Notes under the pieces: model-generated
Seen by the model: only the letters and a program-made list of their open reading frames with translations
The model's database searches: none
Told to the model about the DNA's origin: nothing
Assembly (NCBI RefSeq): GCF_030272615.1
Contig: NC_081408.1
Coordinates: 409,326,889-409,390,888 of the forward strand
Origin: Cryptomeria japonica
Lineage: Eukaryota > Streptophyta > Pinopsida > Cupressales > Cupressaceae
Length of the DNA stretch: 64,000 nt
Direction: 5' to 3'
In this document: one piece after another, positions 33,590 through 45,435 of the stretch
Layout: each line of letters starts with the position of its first letter
Numbering within the stretch: the stretch's first letter is position 1
Translations under genes and position numbers: made by a program

Positions 33590-36500
33590 ATGTGTGTTTC
33601 AGACTCAAGTCACAAAAAACCATTTCTTTCTTCTTTGGCTTCTATGACTATTCATGCTAAACATTATCATTTACAAGATTCAACTTGTCCAAAAGACTTC
33701 AAACATTTCAAAGCAATCAAACAAAGAAACTTGTCTGACTTTTCTAACAAATTCAAACATTGCAAAAACTCAAACTATCTCAAATATCATAAAAAATTGT
33801 CTCAATCATACAAAGATTCCACTATAGAGTTGCATATTTGCATATTCGCATATTCATCATCCTAAAACCATATCATAAGTTTTGCATAAGTCATAAGTTT
33901 TCTCATGTCTTAAGTTCATTCCCATTTTCTCCATATCATTTCATAATAGCTGCATGTTATCTCATGCCATAGGTTTTGCATAAATCTTAGATTCACACCA
34001 AGATCATTTCTTAATAGTTTGCTTAAGTGTCCATATCCTAAGTTTAAAATCTTAATTTTATCCTAAAAATCATTTCTAGAGAGAACTTGTATAATTGTCA
34101 AAAATCTTAAGTCCTAGATTCATTTGATGCAAAAAATATTAGGATAGACTTCATCATCTTTCTTTTGTGATAGATTCATCTTTGAATTATCCCCATTATC
34201 ACCTTAGATTATCTTTACATAGTATCACATTTCACCTAAGTCATAGGTTCACTTATCATTTTAATTAGCATCATTATCCTTATTTTAAATCTTATCATTT
34301 CCTTAGTGTCAATTTTCATTTTTCCCTTAGACCATAAAAACAAAATTTTGGAATCCAAGAATATCAAATCTTAGGGCCAAAACCTTGTGTTGTTGTGGAA
34401 GAAGTCAAAACCTTATCAAAATTTTATCTATTATCAACACTATCAGGTCAAACCCTAGCTCATTAGTATAGCAATGGGTACAACTTTGTCCATTATCATA
34501 ATCTTTTCCCTTTGTCCTTTAGAGGTCTCGACTTTGTTACAATTTCCTCAAGGTCACATCTTTAGGTTTGTAGTCTCAAAGATTCCAAGAATCTCAAAAA
34601 TAACAAAAACATAGGTTCATTATCCTTAATTTGCATCTTTCTCATTTTCCCAAAATTTTACAACACAACAAAAATATTAGGTGCATTAAGTTGCATTTGT
34701 CCATATTTTCTCCCAAAATCTCAAAAAAATCAAAATAAGAAATGAGGTGCATAATCTTCCATATATTATTGCATTTGTCCATTTTCAAAAATCTCAAAAA
34801 TCCAAAAACCTAGCTTACTCATCCTTAGTTGTATTTGTACATTCTCAAAATCCAAAAAAAGTTAGGGTTGTATTTGTCATCCATAGGTGCATCTAATTTC
34901 ATTTGAAAATATCAAAGATTCCAAGAAAATTCAACAAAAAAATTAAAACATTGGCCCATTTTAATCACCAAACATCAATGATCTTTGTCCAAAACAAGCA
35001 TAATGATTCAACATTACCAGTATAGTAGAGAAAGAAACCTTCCAATGGAAAGAGAATCATCCCCATATCAACTTTCATAGTCTCATGGGACTATGCCATT
35101 GCAATCAACCAATAAATCATGTCAATTCAACATATACATGTCCCAAAATGTGCATCAAACTTATCATGACCAAATAAAGTGAAGAGACTAGATCCCAGAT
35201 GTCCAAACTATTTCAAAAATTTAAAGGTCCAAATACGAACTTAGAGCCAGTTGGCGTACAAGATCACATTGAAATATCAAACATATCAGCTCTCCTCTCA
35301 CAAATAAACATGAGAACCCAATTTCAAACAATAAACACAAATCAAATGTCATTTGATCAAATTCCAAATCAAACCTCATACAATCAAGTCCCAACTCAAA
35401 CCTTGTTCAATCAAGTCTTAAATAAAACCTCACTAGGCCAAGTCTCATATCAAACTTTGTTCAATCATATCTCAAATCAAAACTTGATCAAACCAACACA
35501 ACCATAGTTTGGTATAATTCAACAAGGTCCAACACCAAAAATTGAACCAATTTTTATTCTAATACAACCAAGTGCTCATCAAGCAGCTACACAACTCCTA
35601 GTGCCACAAGTAATTGTGAAAACAAGTTAACCCCTACCAAGGTCACATTCAATTACACAACTGATTTTGCATCTAGTGGCATCACATGTTAGTGAACATC
35701 CTCTTATGTCCTTTTATGTCCTCTTATGGCTTCTATGTGTGTTTCAGAGTCAAGTCACAAAAAACCCTTTGGACATCAACCAAATGTATTCAATGAGTCA
35801 TCTATCATGCAACAAGGCCAATCAACAAAAACCTTGCAACATGCAAACATTGGATCGATATCACAAACAAGATTGCCCAAACAATGAAAAACGCCAACCT
35901 AAACTTTGTGATAGTTTGCTTTAGCAAATAGGTTGCACATAAGAGATTATTTTTTAATATGGTCATCTACCCATGTCTAGCAATGGCTCATCTACTCATA
36001 AATAAATTGACTCTCAAGTAGCCTTCATGTCTCCCACCATTTTCACACCTCCTAAGGTTTCACAAGAGAAGTCTACACCATCTCCATCAAATGACATAGC
36101 CAATGATGCAACCACCCAAGGGCTATCCACGATAGGTTTCCAAGCTAATCCAATTCATGATTCAAGTCCCTTCCATGCTTCAAAAATACAAGACTCAATC
36201 ACACCATATGCTCCCCTTCGAGAGAGTTCCATGTATTTCTATCACCCTTATGTCAAAACATTGATTCCTTCCCAGAATCCCCCACGCATATTCAAAATCA
36301 TACCCCATGTTAAGAGGATGATCCATAAAATAAAGAAATAAGTCTTGAGATAGATCAAGATCTTACAGCTTTCCCATTGCATCCAACATTTGACCAAGAT
36401 CTCATTTCCTTTGATGATTCTACTATCCTTGACCATCCTATCCATGGTGATTCCTCTCCGTCTCAAGAACACACTGTCTTTCCATGTCCTATTGACACTC

Positions 36501-36604
36501 CACTTCCTAATAAAGATCATGACATCTCTTCCATCTTTCCTAATGATTCCATTCAAAATCAAGAGAAAAACATTGTTAAATGGAGTCCAATGATCCTCTT
36601 CTAA
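33590..36604 (+). pseudogene. Decayed gag-like region of element 3
   Basis: Open plus-strand blocks at 33590-33865, 35199-35507, 35667-35924, 36027-36341 and 36377-36604 are rich in Asn, Gln, Ser, Pro and Ile, in several frames with stops between. The block at 35199 contains a 9-residue tandem repeat. The blocks at 36027 and 36377 have Pro/Ser/Asp-rich low-complexity sequence like that in the linker between protease and G-patch of related elements. No zinc knuckle, protease or RT could be recognised. Assignment to a gypsy-like element rests on position after the phased leader and on the G-patch remnant further on. 34000-35190 holds no usable frame. Confidence 0.4.
35347..35490 (+). repeat. 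27-bp (9-residue) tandem repeat, five copies
   Basis: Five consecutive 27-base units encode SFDQIPNQT, SYNQVPTQT, LFNQVLNKT, SLGQVSYQT and LFNHISNQN. The frame is kept, and the repeat is Asn/Gln-rich. Confidence 0.85.
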
Positions 36605-38909
36605 GTCAAGATCAAATTATCCCTTTGTTGGTGCCCAAAACGACATATTGGAAAACCCAAAGACTTGCCAAATCCTCAAGCAGTCCAATCAGCCTTGGCC
36701 AACAAATAGGGATAGTCAAAGACTAAATCCCTCTTCACTTTAGACTCCACTAAACCTAGGTGGGTGTACCTCACAATCTCAAGCACAAAAGATTATTTAA
36801 AGTGGATTTAAGCTTTTTAGCAAATTACAAACTGGCAAATTGTTGTCTGCAATTATGATTTATTATGTGCTTTAAATAAATGCCCTCGAAAAGAAATGAT
36901 TGTGAATGTATATTGAAAATGAGATTTCTTTCAGGACCTAAAATGCATAGATTAGTTCATATAGGATTTGGGAATAATGTTTTTCTATCAAGGACCTTGA
37001 ATGCATACAGATCAAAACCTTGAAAAATCAATAATAGACCAGTGCCTCTATCCAAGGATATATATGACACTTTGTGGATAGATTATCTTATCAACTCAAG
37101 AGACAATTTCTCATCGGCTATGAAGGTTCAGTATGTGTTACACAAACAATAAGAACTCAATCTTTCACTTAATGCAACAGCATGTGATTCACATCATAGA
37201 AAATCTATACACAGATCTATCAAGAGGACAAAGATAATCATCAACACAAAAGTGTGCAAAATATTTGGAAAAGAAACAGCAAACCTTGTATATTAACCTT
37301 CAGGAAATGATTGCATACATAAGATGCACTTGCAGATACTCTATTACAAATTGCTTGCATAAAATGGTACTTCTTCTTCCTACAGACTTCCCTAGTACAA
37401 ATGGCTTTCAGTCCTTACAGCAACATGATGTTCTATGAAAATCTCCCCTTTCCTCTATAAAATTGACTCCCTTTAAACATATAAATCAACAGGCACATAT
37501 GAAAGGACACACCCTTTCAGACATGGGAGGGAGTTACAAACAATTGCCTTCCCAAAGGACACACCCTTTGGTTTACAAAGATAATTACAAGAAAACCCTA
37601 AAATATTCATACTAATGATGCTTTAATAATGTATATCTTATTCTCCGCCTTGATACAACTCCTCGGCAAATAGTCATCATCTTCTCAATATCTCGTGTGC
37701 ATTAGACAAACCAATCAAATCCCTTTGATTTGACCATTAACAATATCTTACCTTTGATTAGGTAATAATCCTTTATGTAAAATACTTGTCTTAGGATATT
37801 CACTTAAATCAAAGTATTTTATACTTGTAATAATTAAATGCCCTAATAATAGTTCTCATTAAATAACATAAGGTAAAAGATTTTATATAGCAAATAAAAG
37901 CATATACTTCCCTGTGTAAAAATGATATTCGTGGAAAAACTTCTAATACCTCTTCACCTTTTAGGGAAATCTAAAATATGTTGGAAATATTTTATCACAC
38001 AAACATACCCTTGCAAATACAAATCAAACCATTAAGTACATGATATGAATAATATACCCTAATAAAAATATTCAATTTATACACATAAAGCAAAAAATAT
38101 GCATATGAAAGGATTGCATTATAACATTAATATTCATCTTTAATAAATGCAATTTCATCACTTTGTTTGTGGTAAAAGTACATTTTCTCAAAATAACAAT
38201 AATTACACTTTAATGATTAAAAACATTATAATTATTTACCCTAATGTAAAAAGTGTTCAATCCAATAATTAGGGTAAACATATCTATAGAAGAAAAATCA
38301 TTTATTCTATAATTCATTACTTTTACTATATGTCAAAAGGCATTTATAAATAAACTGTAATTACTTTCTTTGACCAAGATATTGCCTTATCAAAAAACAA
38401 TACAATATAGAAAATAAAATAATGATTTTCCCCTTTTGGTAAAAATGTATCCTTTAGTAATCAATAATATTCACATTATGTTTTTTGAAAAATAAAAGAT
38501 ATTTACCCTAATATAAATGATTCAATGGATTTTAAAAGGGTAAAATATATCATAAAATGATTTGATTATTTTATAATACAACAATTAAACCAATCAAATT
38601 CATTGATAAATCATATATCACTCTTGATTAGGTTTTGCTTTTGTAAGATTAATAATCCCCTTTTTTATATAAACACTTTTTTTTTTAAATAATCCATTTG
38701 CATCTAAGTATTTTAAACCTTTGAAAAAATATTACTTATAAAAGAAGGCGTTCATCCTCTGGCTTTAATATTCAAAAACAATAAATTTCACCCTAATGTA
38801 TATATTTTTATTTTAATGAATTAGGGTAAAAAAGATCATTCAAATGAAAAAAATACAAGATGGCATGCTAAATGTTTAAAGGTCACTCAAGTCACGTATG
38901 TCAAATGCA
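36605..38909. other. AT-rich DNA with recurring TTTACCCTAAT hairpins
   Basis: No gene supported. Near 38236, 38501 and 38790 a TTTACCCTAAT or TTCACCCTAAT phrase is followed within about 50 bases by AATTAGGGTAAA or AAAAGGGTAAAA, so each site can fold as a hairpin. Sites are about 265-290 bases apart, which suggests a decayed tandem or a common insertion family. Confidence 0.4.
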
Positions 38910-39290
38910 TTTTTCTTTTTTGACAAAATGAACGCCTTAGTACTATCTAAAAAATAATAAATAATATTAAAATATTATTTACATCAAAATATAATAGATA
39001 GAGTTACTTTCCAATATGTTTTTACAAATGATAAAGCTATATCCCAAATCATAATATCATAACATTATATTAAATTTAGGTAGGAAATACTTCCTATTGT
39101 CATGTTGTCATAATTTCCTTCTTGACAAAATATATTTCTTTATACTCTCTAGAAGGCAATAACATTGAAATATTATCATGACTATATCATATGTTATAAA
39201 TAAATTTTCCTCAAAATACTTTTGCAAATAATAAACATTATATCCAAAATAGAATATCAAAACATTATGATTGGATAAGGAATACTCCCT
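38910..39290. repeat. Direct duplication of about 200 bases
   Basis: Two diverged copies start near 38915 and 39118, both with TTGACAAAAT. They continue with a CTCTAGAAGG or CTATCTAAAA region, AATATTAT, CAAAT-ATAAA-CTATATCC and ATAATATCA-AACATTAT, and end AGGAATAC or AGGAAATAC. Confidence 0.55.
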
Positions 39291-39339
39291 CGGAAAATCT
39301 ATTTACTCTTGCGTGCAACATCTTCCACTTGATTTCCAT

Positions 39340-39560
39340 CGGTGTAGCTTTCCAATGTTGAGGTAGCACATTTTTAGTTATGTCGATACCTGATGGGAAA
39401 AATAATCTTCTCCTCCTTACCATCGGGATAACATATTTTTAGTTGTTCTGATCTCCTGATGAGAAGAAAAATAAATGAAACATTAATGTTATGTCATCGG
39501 CATAACATTTCTCCATCGGGATAGGTATTTTTCTATTACCCCGATGCCCGATGACTCATT
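39340..39560. repeat. Second locus of the ATCGGGATAAC-type motif
   Basis: ATCGGGATAACATA, ATCGGCATAACATT, ATCGGGATAGG and CCCCGATGCCCGATGA occur within about 200 bases. The phrases match those at 2.1-3.4 kb. Confidence 0.65.
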
Positions 39561-39840
39561 TAGGGTTAGGGTGACGGATTGATTTCTCCATCCTCGTCAA
39601 CTTTGTAGATCTCTTTAACTAGAGGAAATGAATATATCAGCCCCAATAAGACGTCCCTCTTCTTATTATCCTTATATTTCTGTAGCAATTCTTTGCACAT
39701 GTCTCCCGGCTATGAAATTATTCCGTGACAGTGTTTCTACTGTCGAATTATGAAGACGTAACAGTTGGAATAGGGCCAGTTGATGCTCATTATCACAACA
39801 ACAATTAACGGGCTTCTTTCATCTCACTTGCCTAGATGAT

Positions 39841-40483
39841 TCATGTTTGCTCCAAAATACCCAACATGATTGTTCCCATAGCATGGTAACTGAGTGAAGA
39901 GGCTTTAATTGAGCATTGCATGCTTGCCATGGTGACCTTGGCAGTATTTGAAAATCGATGTCCTTGAATCAAATTCGCTATGAAAGATGATCGCTTTTCG
40001 TTATACAACTTCACAATTTCGTCATTTTTGCTTATATCCAACCTCAAAAGCATCAAAATTTGCCTCTGCATATCTTTTGTGCACCCTAAATCAGCCCAGA
40101 TTTTGATGCCTATGCCTTTGTTGTATTAGATCCAATCATTCGTAATTTTATCATACAATTCTGCCAACTTTTCACCATTGTCGTTGGTACTAACAGATGG
40201 ATATGAGAAATCCATTGCAGCGTGAACAATATAGGCTCCTTGCAATTGTTCAAACAGAGTTGTTTATCAATACGTAATAGCTCCTATTGAAAAGATGATG
40301 AGAGTTTGCTCCAATACTTGTAAAGCTAGGCATATGTGACATGGTCTCTAGAACAAGGCCAGATGACGTCTTTTGCATTAACGGTCGATCCAAAGCCAAA
40401 TCCTGCAACAATAGATCCTCTATAGCCCCAGCATCAACAACATAATTAGCATCAATAGATAAACTCAATATTTCCTTTTGCAA
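39841..40483 (-). pseudogene. Broken minus-strand ORF, unrecognised
   Basis: Two open blocks, 40483-40250 and 40071-39841, read EILSLSIDANYVVDAGAIED and QILMLLRLDISKNDEIVKL on the minus strand with a broken stretch between. Composition is protein-like. No family recognised. The nearby ATCGGGATAAC motif suggests the same repeat family as the pseudogene at 36-2090, but the two proteins are not visibly alike. 40484-41435 holds nothing recognisable. Confidence 0.3.
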
Positions 40484-41435
40484 ACTGCTTCAAACTATGC
40501 AAAAAACTATTAAAAAAAAAAAATTCTTGCAGCTCATTCTAGTGTAATTTCATTGTTGACTAACCAGGCATCTGATTACCACGAAACTTGGCCAGAAGTT
40601 GTGATAATTTAAATAAAACATGGGTTTTATTTCAAATTTTAATTAACTCGCCAAATTTTGGTACTTTCTTTGTAAACTGGCCTGTCGGAGCTAGTTGTAA
40701 ACAACATAAAATTTTAAATTAATATATCAAATGAACTCCGATCTTTCCAAAATTGAAAATCGAAACATTTAGCATCAAAATATTAGGTGGGTTGCCTTCC
40801 GATTTTGAAAATTTGAAACTTTTTTATGATGCATTTTTATGCCAGGATCAGTCAAAAAACAATTAAAAAGCATGCCAAAACTTCTCTGATTTTCATTAGA
40901 TCGCACAGGAGAATAGTCTCATATACCAACAAATGTTTCACCAACCAGTTTCCCAAGATCATTCATGAGCGCTAATATTTTAATCACCAAAGTTGACAAC
41001 TTTCATTTTTGTAAATTTCACTCATTTCATACAAGAGTTAAGAAAGACAAATTGAATAATGTTCAAACGTAAGCACTTTGTTAAAACTTTATCTCACAAT
41101 TGAAAAAATTGAGTAAACTGCATCTGGCTCATTGTTAGAAAACTTATTAAATGATATCGTGAAAACTCAAAACTTGAAATGAAAGCTTCTGGATATACAC
41201 AAAATGCAGAGAAATAATAAGCTTGACAAGATAATGTTTATATGACTAGAAATTGTGATTCAAAAAGGCGTTCCTAGAATCCTTTCACATTTGCAACTAC
41301 GTACATACCTGAAACTCGACGCATCGAACCTGGTATCTGAGAGTTGGAAACGAAAGAACCCTACTCAATTATAGGCATTGCACATGATTGAATTTAGAAA
41401 TCTTTTTCCATCCATCAAAACTAGAACTCTAAAAT

Positions 41436-42044
41436 TTGAAATTTTTAGGGTTCCAACACCCTTCACCTCCATATCTACTACAAGATCCCATCATCCCTTT
41501 AGACCACTATCAAGATCCCTCCATTCCTTCATCTCCATGTCTTAATCCTCCATGTCTCCCACAAGATTCTATTTCACTAGATGAACCTATCATTCCTCTT
41601 GTTCCACCTAAGGATCCCATCAATCCTCCTAGTCTCCTTCATGATCCCAACACCTTTGCACAAGTTGTTCATGAACCCCTTACATGTCAAATGGGTTCCT
41701 CCATCTTTATCTGATCTAGTTTAATCCATGAGCCTATCATTTCTTTCATATCATATCCCACTCAAAATGGACTTGTGTCTTGTTTCAAAACTAAAAAGTA
41801 CCCCATTGTTAAAATGATTTGTCAAAACATTCATTATCAAGGCAAGGGGTTAGGCCTACATGAACAAGGCATTTTAGAACCCCTCCATATAAAAACAAAT
41901 CCTTATGGTCATGGACTTAGCTACATAGCTCACTCTCAAGATGTTGATACCCTTGCTAAATTCCACATCAATCTATCAAAGTCCAAACATGCATATTCCT
42001 CATCCTTCAAATCCATTTTGGGTCCTCATATCCCAAAATCATAG
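41436..42044 (+). pseudogene. Gypsy-type linker with G-patch remnant
   Basis: The first block (41436-41711) is Pro/Ser/Leu-rich low complexity. The second (41775-42044) contains NIHYQGKGLGLHEQGILEPL, a G-patch-type motif (aromatic-x-G-K-G-L-G, then GI.EPL) nearly the same as the motifs between protease and RT in elements 1 and 2. Protease and RT are absent. It is probably the far part of element 3 separated by later insertions, or a fourth copy. Confidence 0.6.
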
Positions 42045-43004
42045 CCTGCATCCTTTCCATCCATATTAGGTCCTTATATTGTTTCATTCCCTATTCATGA
42101 TTGACAAAGGCACACATGTCTAAGAACATTCCTACAATCTGCTTACGTCAACCCACCTGAAATACTTTCATATTTGTGATGCATGAAAATGGAATCAAGT
42201 AGATAATACCTAATCCCACTCCCATGCACACATTGGAATATGAAAGAACCTAAGAGATAACTCACTTTGACCACTTCTTGTAAGAGAGAGAGAAGGCCAA
42301 GGAATTTCTTTAGTGTTTTTATTCCTTTGCTGCTATGAACAGGAGATGTGCAAAATGCAATATGGTAATCAACTATGCTAGGATATGAACAGAGATACAA
42401 ACATAAACTGAAAAAATAGAAACTTGCATATTCGAAACTGAACAACTAAATGCAAGGCTAGAAAAGGAACTAAGATATGCATTTGTCATGAGAATTTGAT
42501 GTTGATTGTGCTGGAGTAGGGTTCCGCGCCCTAGTCTCTGATACTGCAGGAGGCTGAACTTCTGGATTTGGAACCCTAAGACTCTAGAATGCTAATATGC
42601 CACAAAATGTTACAAAAAAAAGGGGACCAAGATGCCACACCCTGGTCCTGGACCAAGGTGCCATGCCCTGGTCCTAGACCAAGGTGCCACGCCATTTTCT
42701 CAGAAACACATAGATCTAATTATGGGGCTAGGTCTTCTTCTGTGTGTTCTATCAATCCCGAAATTCATGTGTGTGACGGATTCATGTACCTGCACCTGCA
42801 ATTGGAAAAATGGTGTTTGGGTGGCTATATAGGGTTTTGCCTTAGTCAAACCCCTTGTTTTGGTGATTTCCACCTTCACAAATAGCTAATGATGTATTGA
42901 AAATGTGTGTGCAAGAATATTGTGTGTATGCAAGATCCTAAATGAACAAGAAAGTAGATATTAAGTTGTGCCCTACACTTTGGAGAGCAAACCCTAAATG
43001 AGTG
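42045..43004. other. Noncoding stretch before the LTR of element 1
   Basis: No gene supported. It holds a 26-base tandem repeat (separate entry) and G/A-rich phrases. The two ORFs at 42589-42885 run through the repeat and are not credible genes. Confidence 0.35.
42625..42703 (+). repeat. 26-bp tandem repeat, three copies
   Basis: GACCAAG-TGCCA-CCCTGGT units start at 42625, 42651 and 42677. It is GC-richer than the surroundings. A related GCGCCCTAGTCTCTG phrase lies near 42526. Confidence 0.85.
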
Positions 43005-44429
43005 TGTAGACGTATAAATCTGACCACTTTCCTAAGTGAATATTTAATATTCATTTTAACCTCATTCCTCTATTTAATTAAATTCTTCACATTCATCTAT
43101 TTAATTAAATAAATTACTTAATTTATCTAATTAAGTTCACCTAAGCCTTTCATAATCTTTAATTAAATAAATCACTTTATTTAATTAATTCCCCTTTTTC
43201 CCTTTTTAATTAGATCTACATTTAATTAAATTTATCCTTGCAAATAAATAAGTCTAATTTATTTATTTAAATCCCCCACTTGTATTTATGCAAGTTGCAT
43301 CTATTTGATTGAAATAAAGTAATTTATTTTAATTAAAATTCCCCTCCATTCACTTGCAAAATCCTACATCTTCCACTTGTCTCCTAAAACCCTTCTAAAT
43401 TCTTCTAATCGCTTCCAATTTAGTCTAATCCATCTCCTAATTATTGTCACATCCCTAAGCAAAGAGAAGTCACTTCGCAAAGCCTTCAAAGCCTTTGAAA
43501 ACCATTAAAGGTTTTATGTCCTCAGCAAGTTAACCCTCAAAGTCTTCCAAACCATTAATGGTTAACTCAACCTTCTTGCATGATTAGAGACTTTCTCTCT
43601 AACTCAACCCTCATCTAACCCAAGGGTCTCATCAAACATTCATGGCTTTAACCTTAGTTATCCCTTTAACCCTTGCACAAGAGTTCATCCTTTGGGTAAA
43701 AGCTTTATCCAATGGATAACCCTAACCTAACCTTAACCCTTACCTCCTAAGGTAACCTTCATGTCTTCTCAAGCATTTACTACTTCTTTCATCTCCTCTC
43801 AAGCAACCTCTTGTTAACAATTTTCACCATTTCATTGGTGAGAATTGTAAACGTGGATTGATTAACTTTCAATCCTAGCCCTTGTTAAGATTATCCAATT
43901 TTGACCATCCATTGCCCTATTTTTCTTATAACTAGAGCTCTCATTCTCTCATTTTCATATATCCAAGTTTCATGCATCTAATTTATAGTCATTTACTTAG
44001 CATTTAGCCTCTCTTTGATAAATATCATTTTAATATCATTTTAAAAGTAGTTTTAAATATCATAGAATATCCATGTGAGACTAGTATATATTGTTAGGAT
44101 AAGATTACTAATCTTTATCATAACATCATATTGATACTAGTTCAAATCATCATAGATTCAATATCATACATATCTAGGAATGCATTCATGCTAAATTAAT
44201 CAAAAATCACTCATTCTTGGAGTTGTCATTCCTAAGTCACTTTTCTCAGTGATTTGAGAAAAAAGACATTGACTTGAGGGATCCTGTGAGATAGAGAACA
44301 ATGGAACACCCCTTGGGAAGTTGAGCTATTAAATATAGCTCCCATAACTTGCACCAAGAGTCCCATTGGTGTGTGGACACTTTGGTACACAGACTTTTAT
44401 GTTTCTGTCGCCCACATTTCCCGCACACA
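43005..44429 (+). mobile_element. 5' LTR of element 1 (Tat-like Ty3/gypsy)
   Basis: The segment starts TGTAGACGTATAAATCTG and ends CCGCACACA directly before a Tat-type primer-binding site, giving TG...CA ends and about 1.4 kb. The start resembles that of the element 2 LTR (TGTAGACACCTAAAATTG). The first 350 bases carry TTAATTAAATAAAT hairpin phrases shared with the element 2 LTR. The 3' LTR is not in the window because element 2 inserted into the RT and runs past the end. Confidence 0.75.
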
Positions 44430-44452
44430 TTTTTGGCACCCACTATGGGGCT
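44430..44452 (+). other. Primer-binding site of element 1
   Basis: TTTGGCACCCACTATGGGG at 44432-44450 corresponds to the TTTGGCGCCCACCGTGGGG-type site that follows the LTR in Tat-lineage elements, with three base changes. It lies two bases after the LTR end. Confidence 0.75.
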
Positions 44453-44496
44453 CGACCCCATTAATCACATTGTTTTTTATGCAAAAGCAATATTGA

Positions 44497-44760
44497 AAGC
44501 ACACGCAAAGGTTGGTTTAGCGCATTGGGACCTTTCTTTAACACGTAGAAACTTTTAGTTATCACTTTTGGTATATTGTTTAGTGCACTAGACCTCTTCT
44601 CTAGCACATTTAGACTTTTTATTAGCGCCTAATACTCTGGCTTTATTTTGTATCATCATAGCGCATTCAGCAAACAGAGTAGTGCATTCGGTAACCAGCT
44701 TAGCGCATAGAAGTCATTCTGTAGCGCATTTGTGCAGCAGTCTAGCGCATAGCTCTGATA
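44497..44760 (+). repeat. 21-bp phased array, cluster A of element 1
   Basis: TAGCGC or variants (TAGTGC, TAGCAC, TAACAC, TATCAC) start at 44497, 44518, 44539, 44560, 44581, 44602 and 44623, then at 44659, 44680, 44701, 44722 and 44743. Every step is 21 bases except one of 36. The unit begins TAGCGCAT and the rest is variable. It starts about 50 bases after the primer site. Confidence 0.95.
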
Positions 44761-44935
44761 GAGGAAAAGACAGAACTGTAACCGAAGAAGGAAAATTTTA
44801 GGCTTGTGAAGCCCACCCTTAGGATTTGATTGTTTTTGCTAACTGATTTTGTGCAGGTTCTAACGTTTTTGTGCAGAAGAAACAAGAGTTAGTTTAAGTT
44901 TTTCTTTAATCTCTTTCAAAGTTAGTAAAAAGAAC

Positions 44936-45250
44936 TCATCTTCCTTTTTGCAAAAACTTAAAATGAACCTCATGATTTCTTTGGGATGCTTAAAATGAAC
45001 TTCATGCTTTCTTTTGGTTTTTAAAATAAAACTTCATCTTTTCCTTATTGCATGGGTAAAAAGAACAACAAAGCAAAAAAATTCATTCTTGCAAGTTAGA
45101 AAAACACTTCGTTTGGGTTTAAAAAGAAAACAAATTTGCTTTTCAGTTGGCAAAGGTAAAAATAACTTCACCTTCCTTTGGTGCCTAAAAGGATTCATTT
45201 TGATTTATTACAAAAGTAAAAGAACCTCACTTATTATTTTGTGCAAAGCA
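44936..45250 (+). repeat. Quasi-periodic TAAAAAGAAC repeat
   Basis: TAAAAAGAAC or variants start near 44936, 44959, 44991, 45022, 45057, 45120, 45157, 45186 and 45217, mostly 23-40 bases apart. They are often followed by TTCAT and CTTTCTTTTG-like phrases. More copies lie near 45348 and 45421. The repeat is looser than the 21-bp arrays. Confidence 0.6.
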
Positions 45251-45435
45251 AAGGAGTTGTTCATGATTTTCTTTTGTTGACCAAACATCACGATTTCTTT
45301 TGTTGACCAAGATTTCATTTTCTTAAATAGAAAATCATTGCTATGAAAGGTTAAAAAGAACACCATGCTTTTTGGAGCAACATCTCCAAGTAGAAGTTAG
45401 AAAATCATTGCTTTGAAGGGTTAAAAAGAACATAT

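Noticed and set aside
42143-42445. 100-residue minus-strand ORF
   Set aside because: Phe/Tyr/Ser-rich shadow in an AT-rich stretch, no recognisable family.
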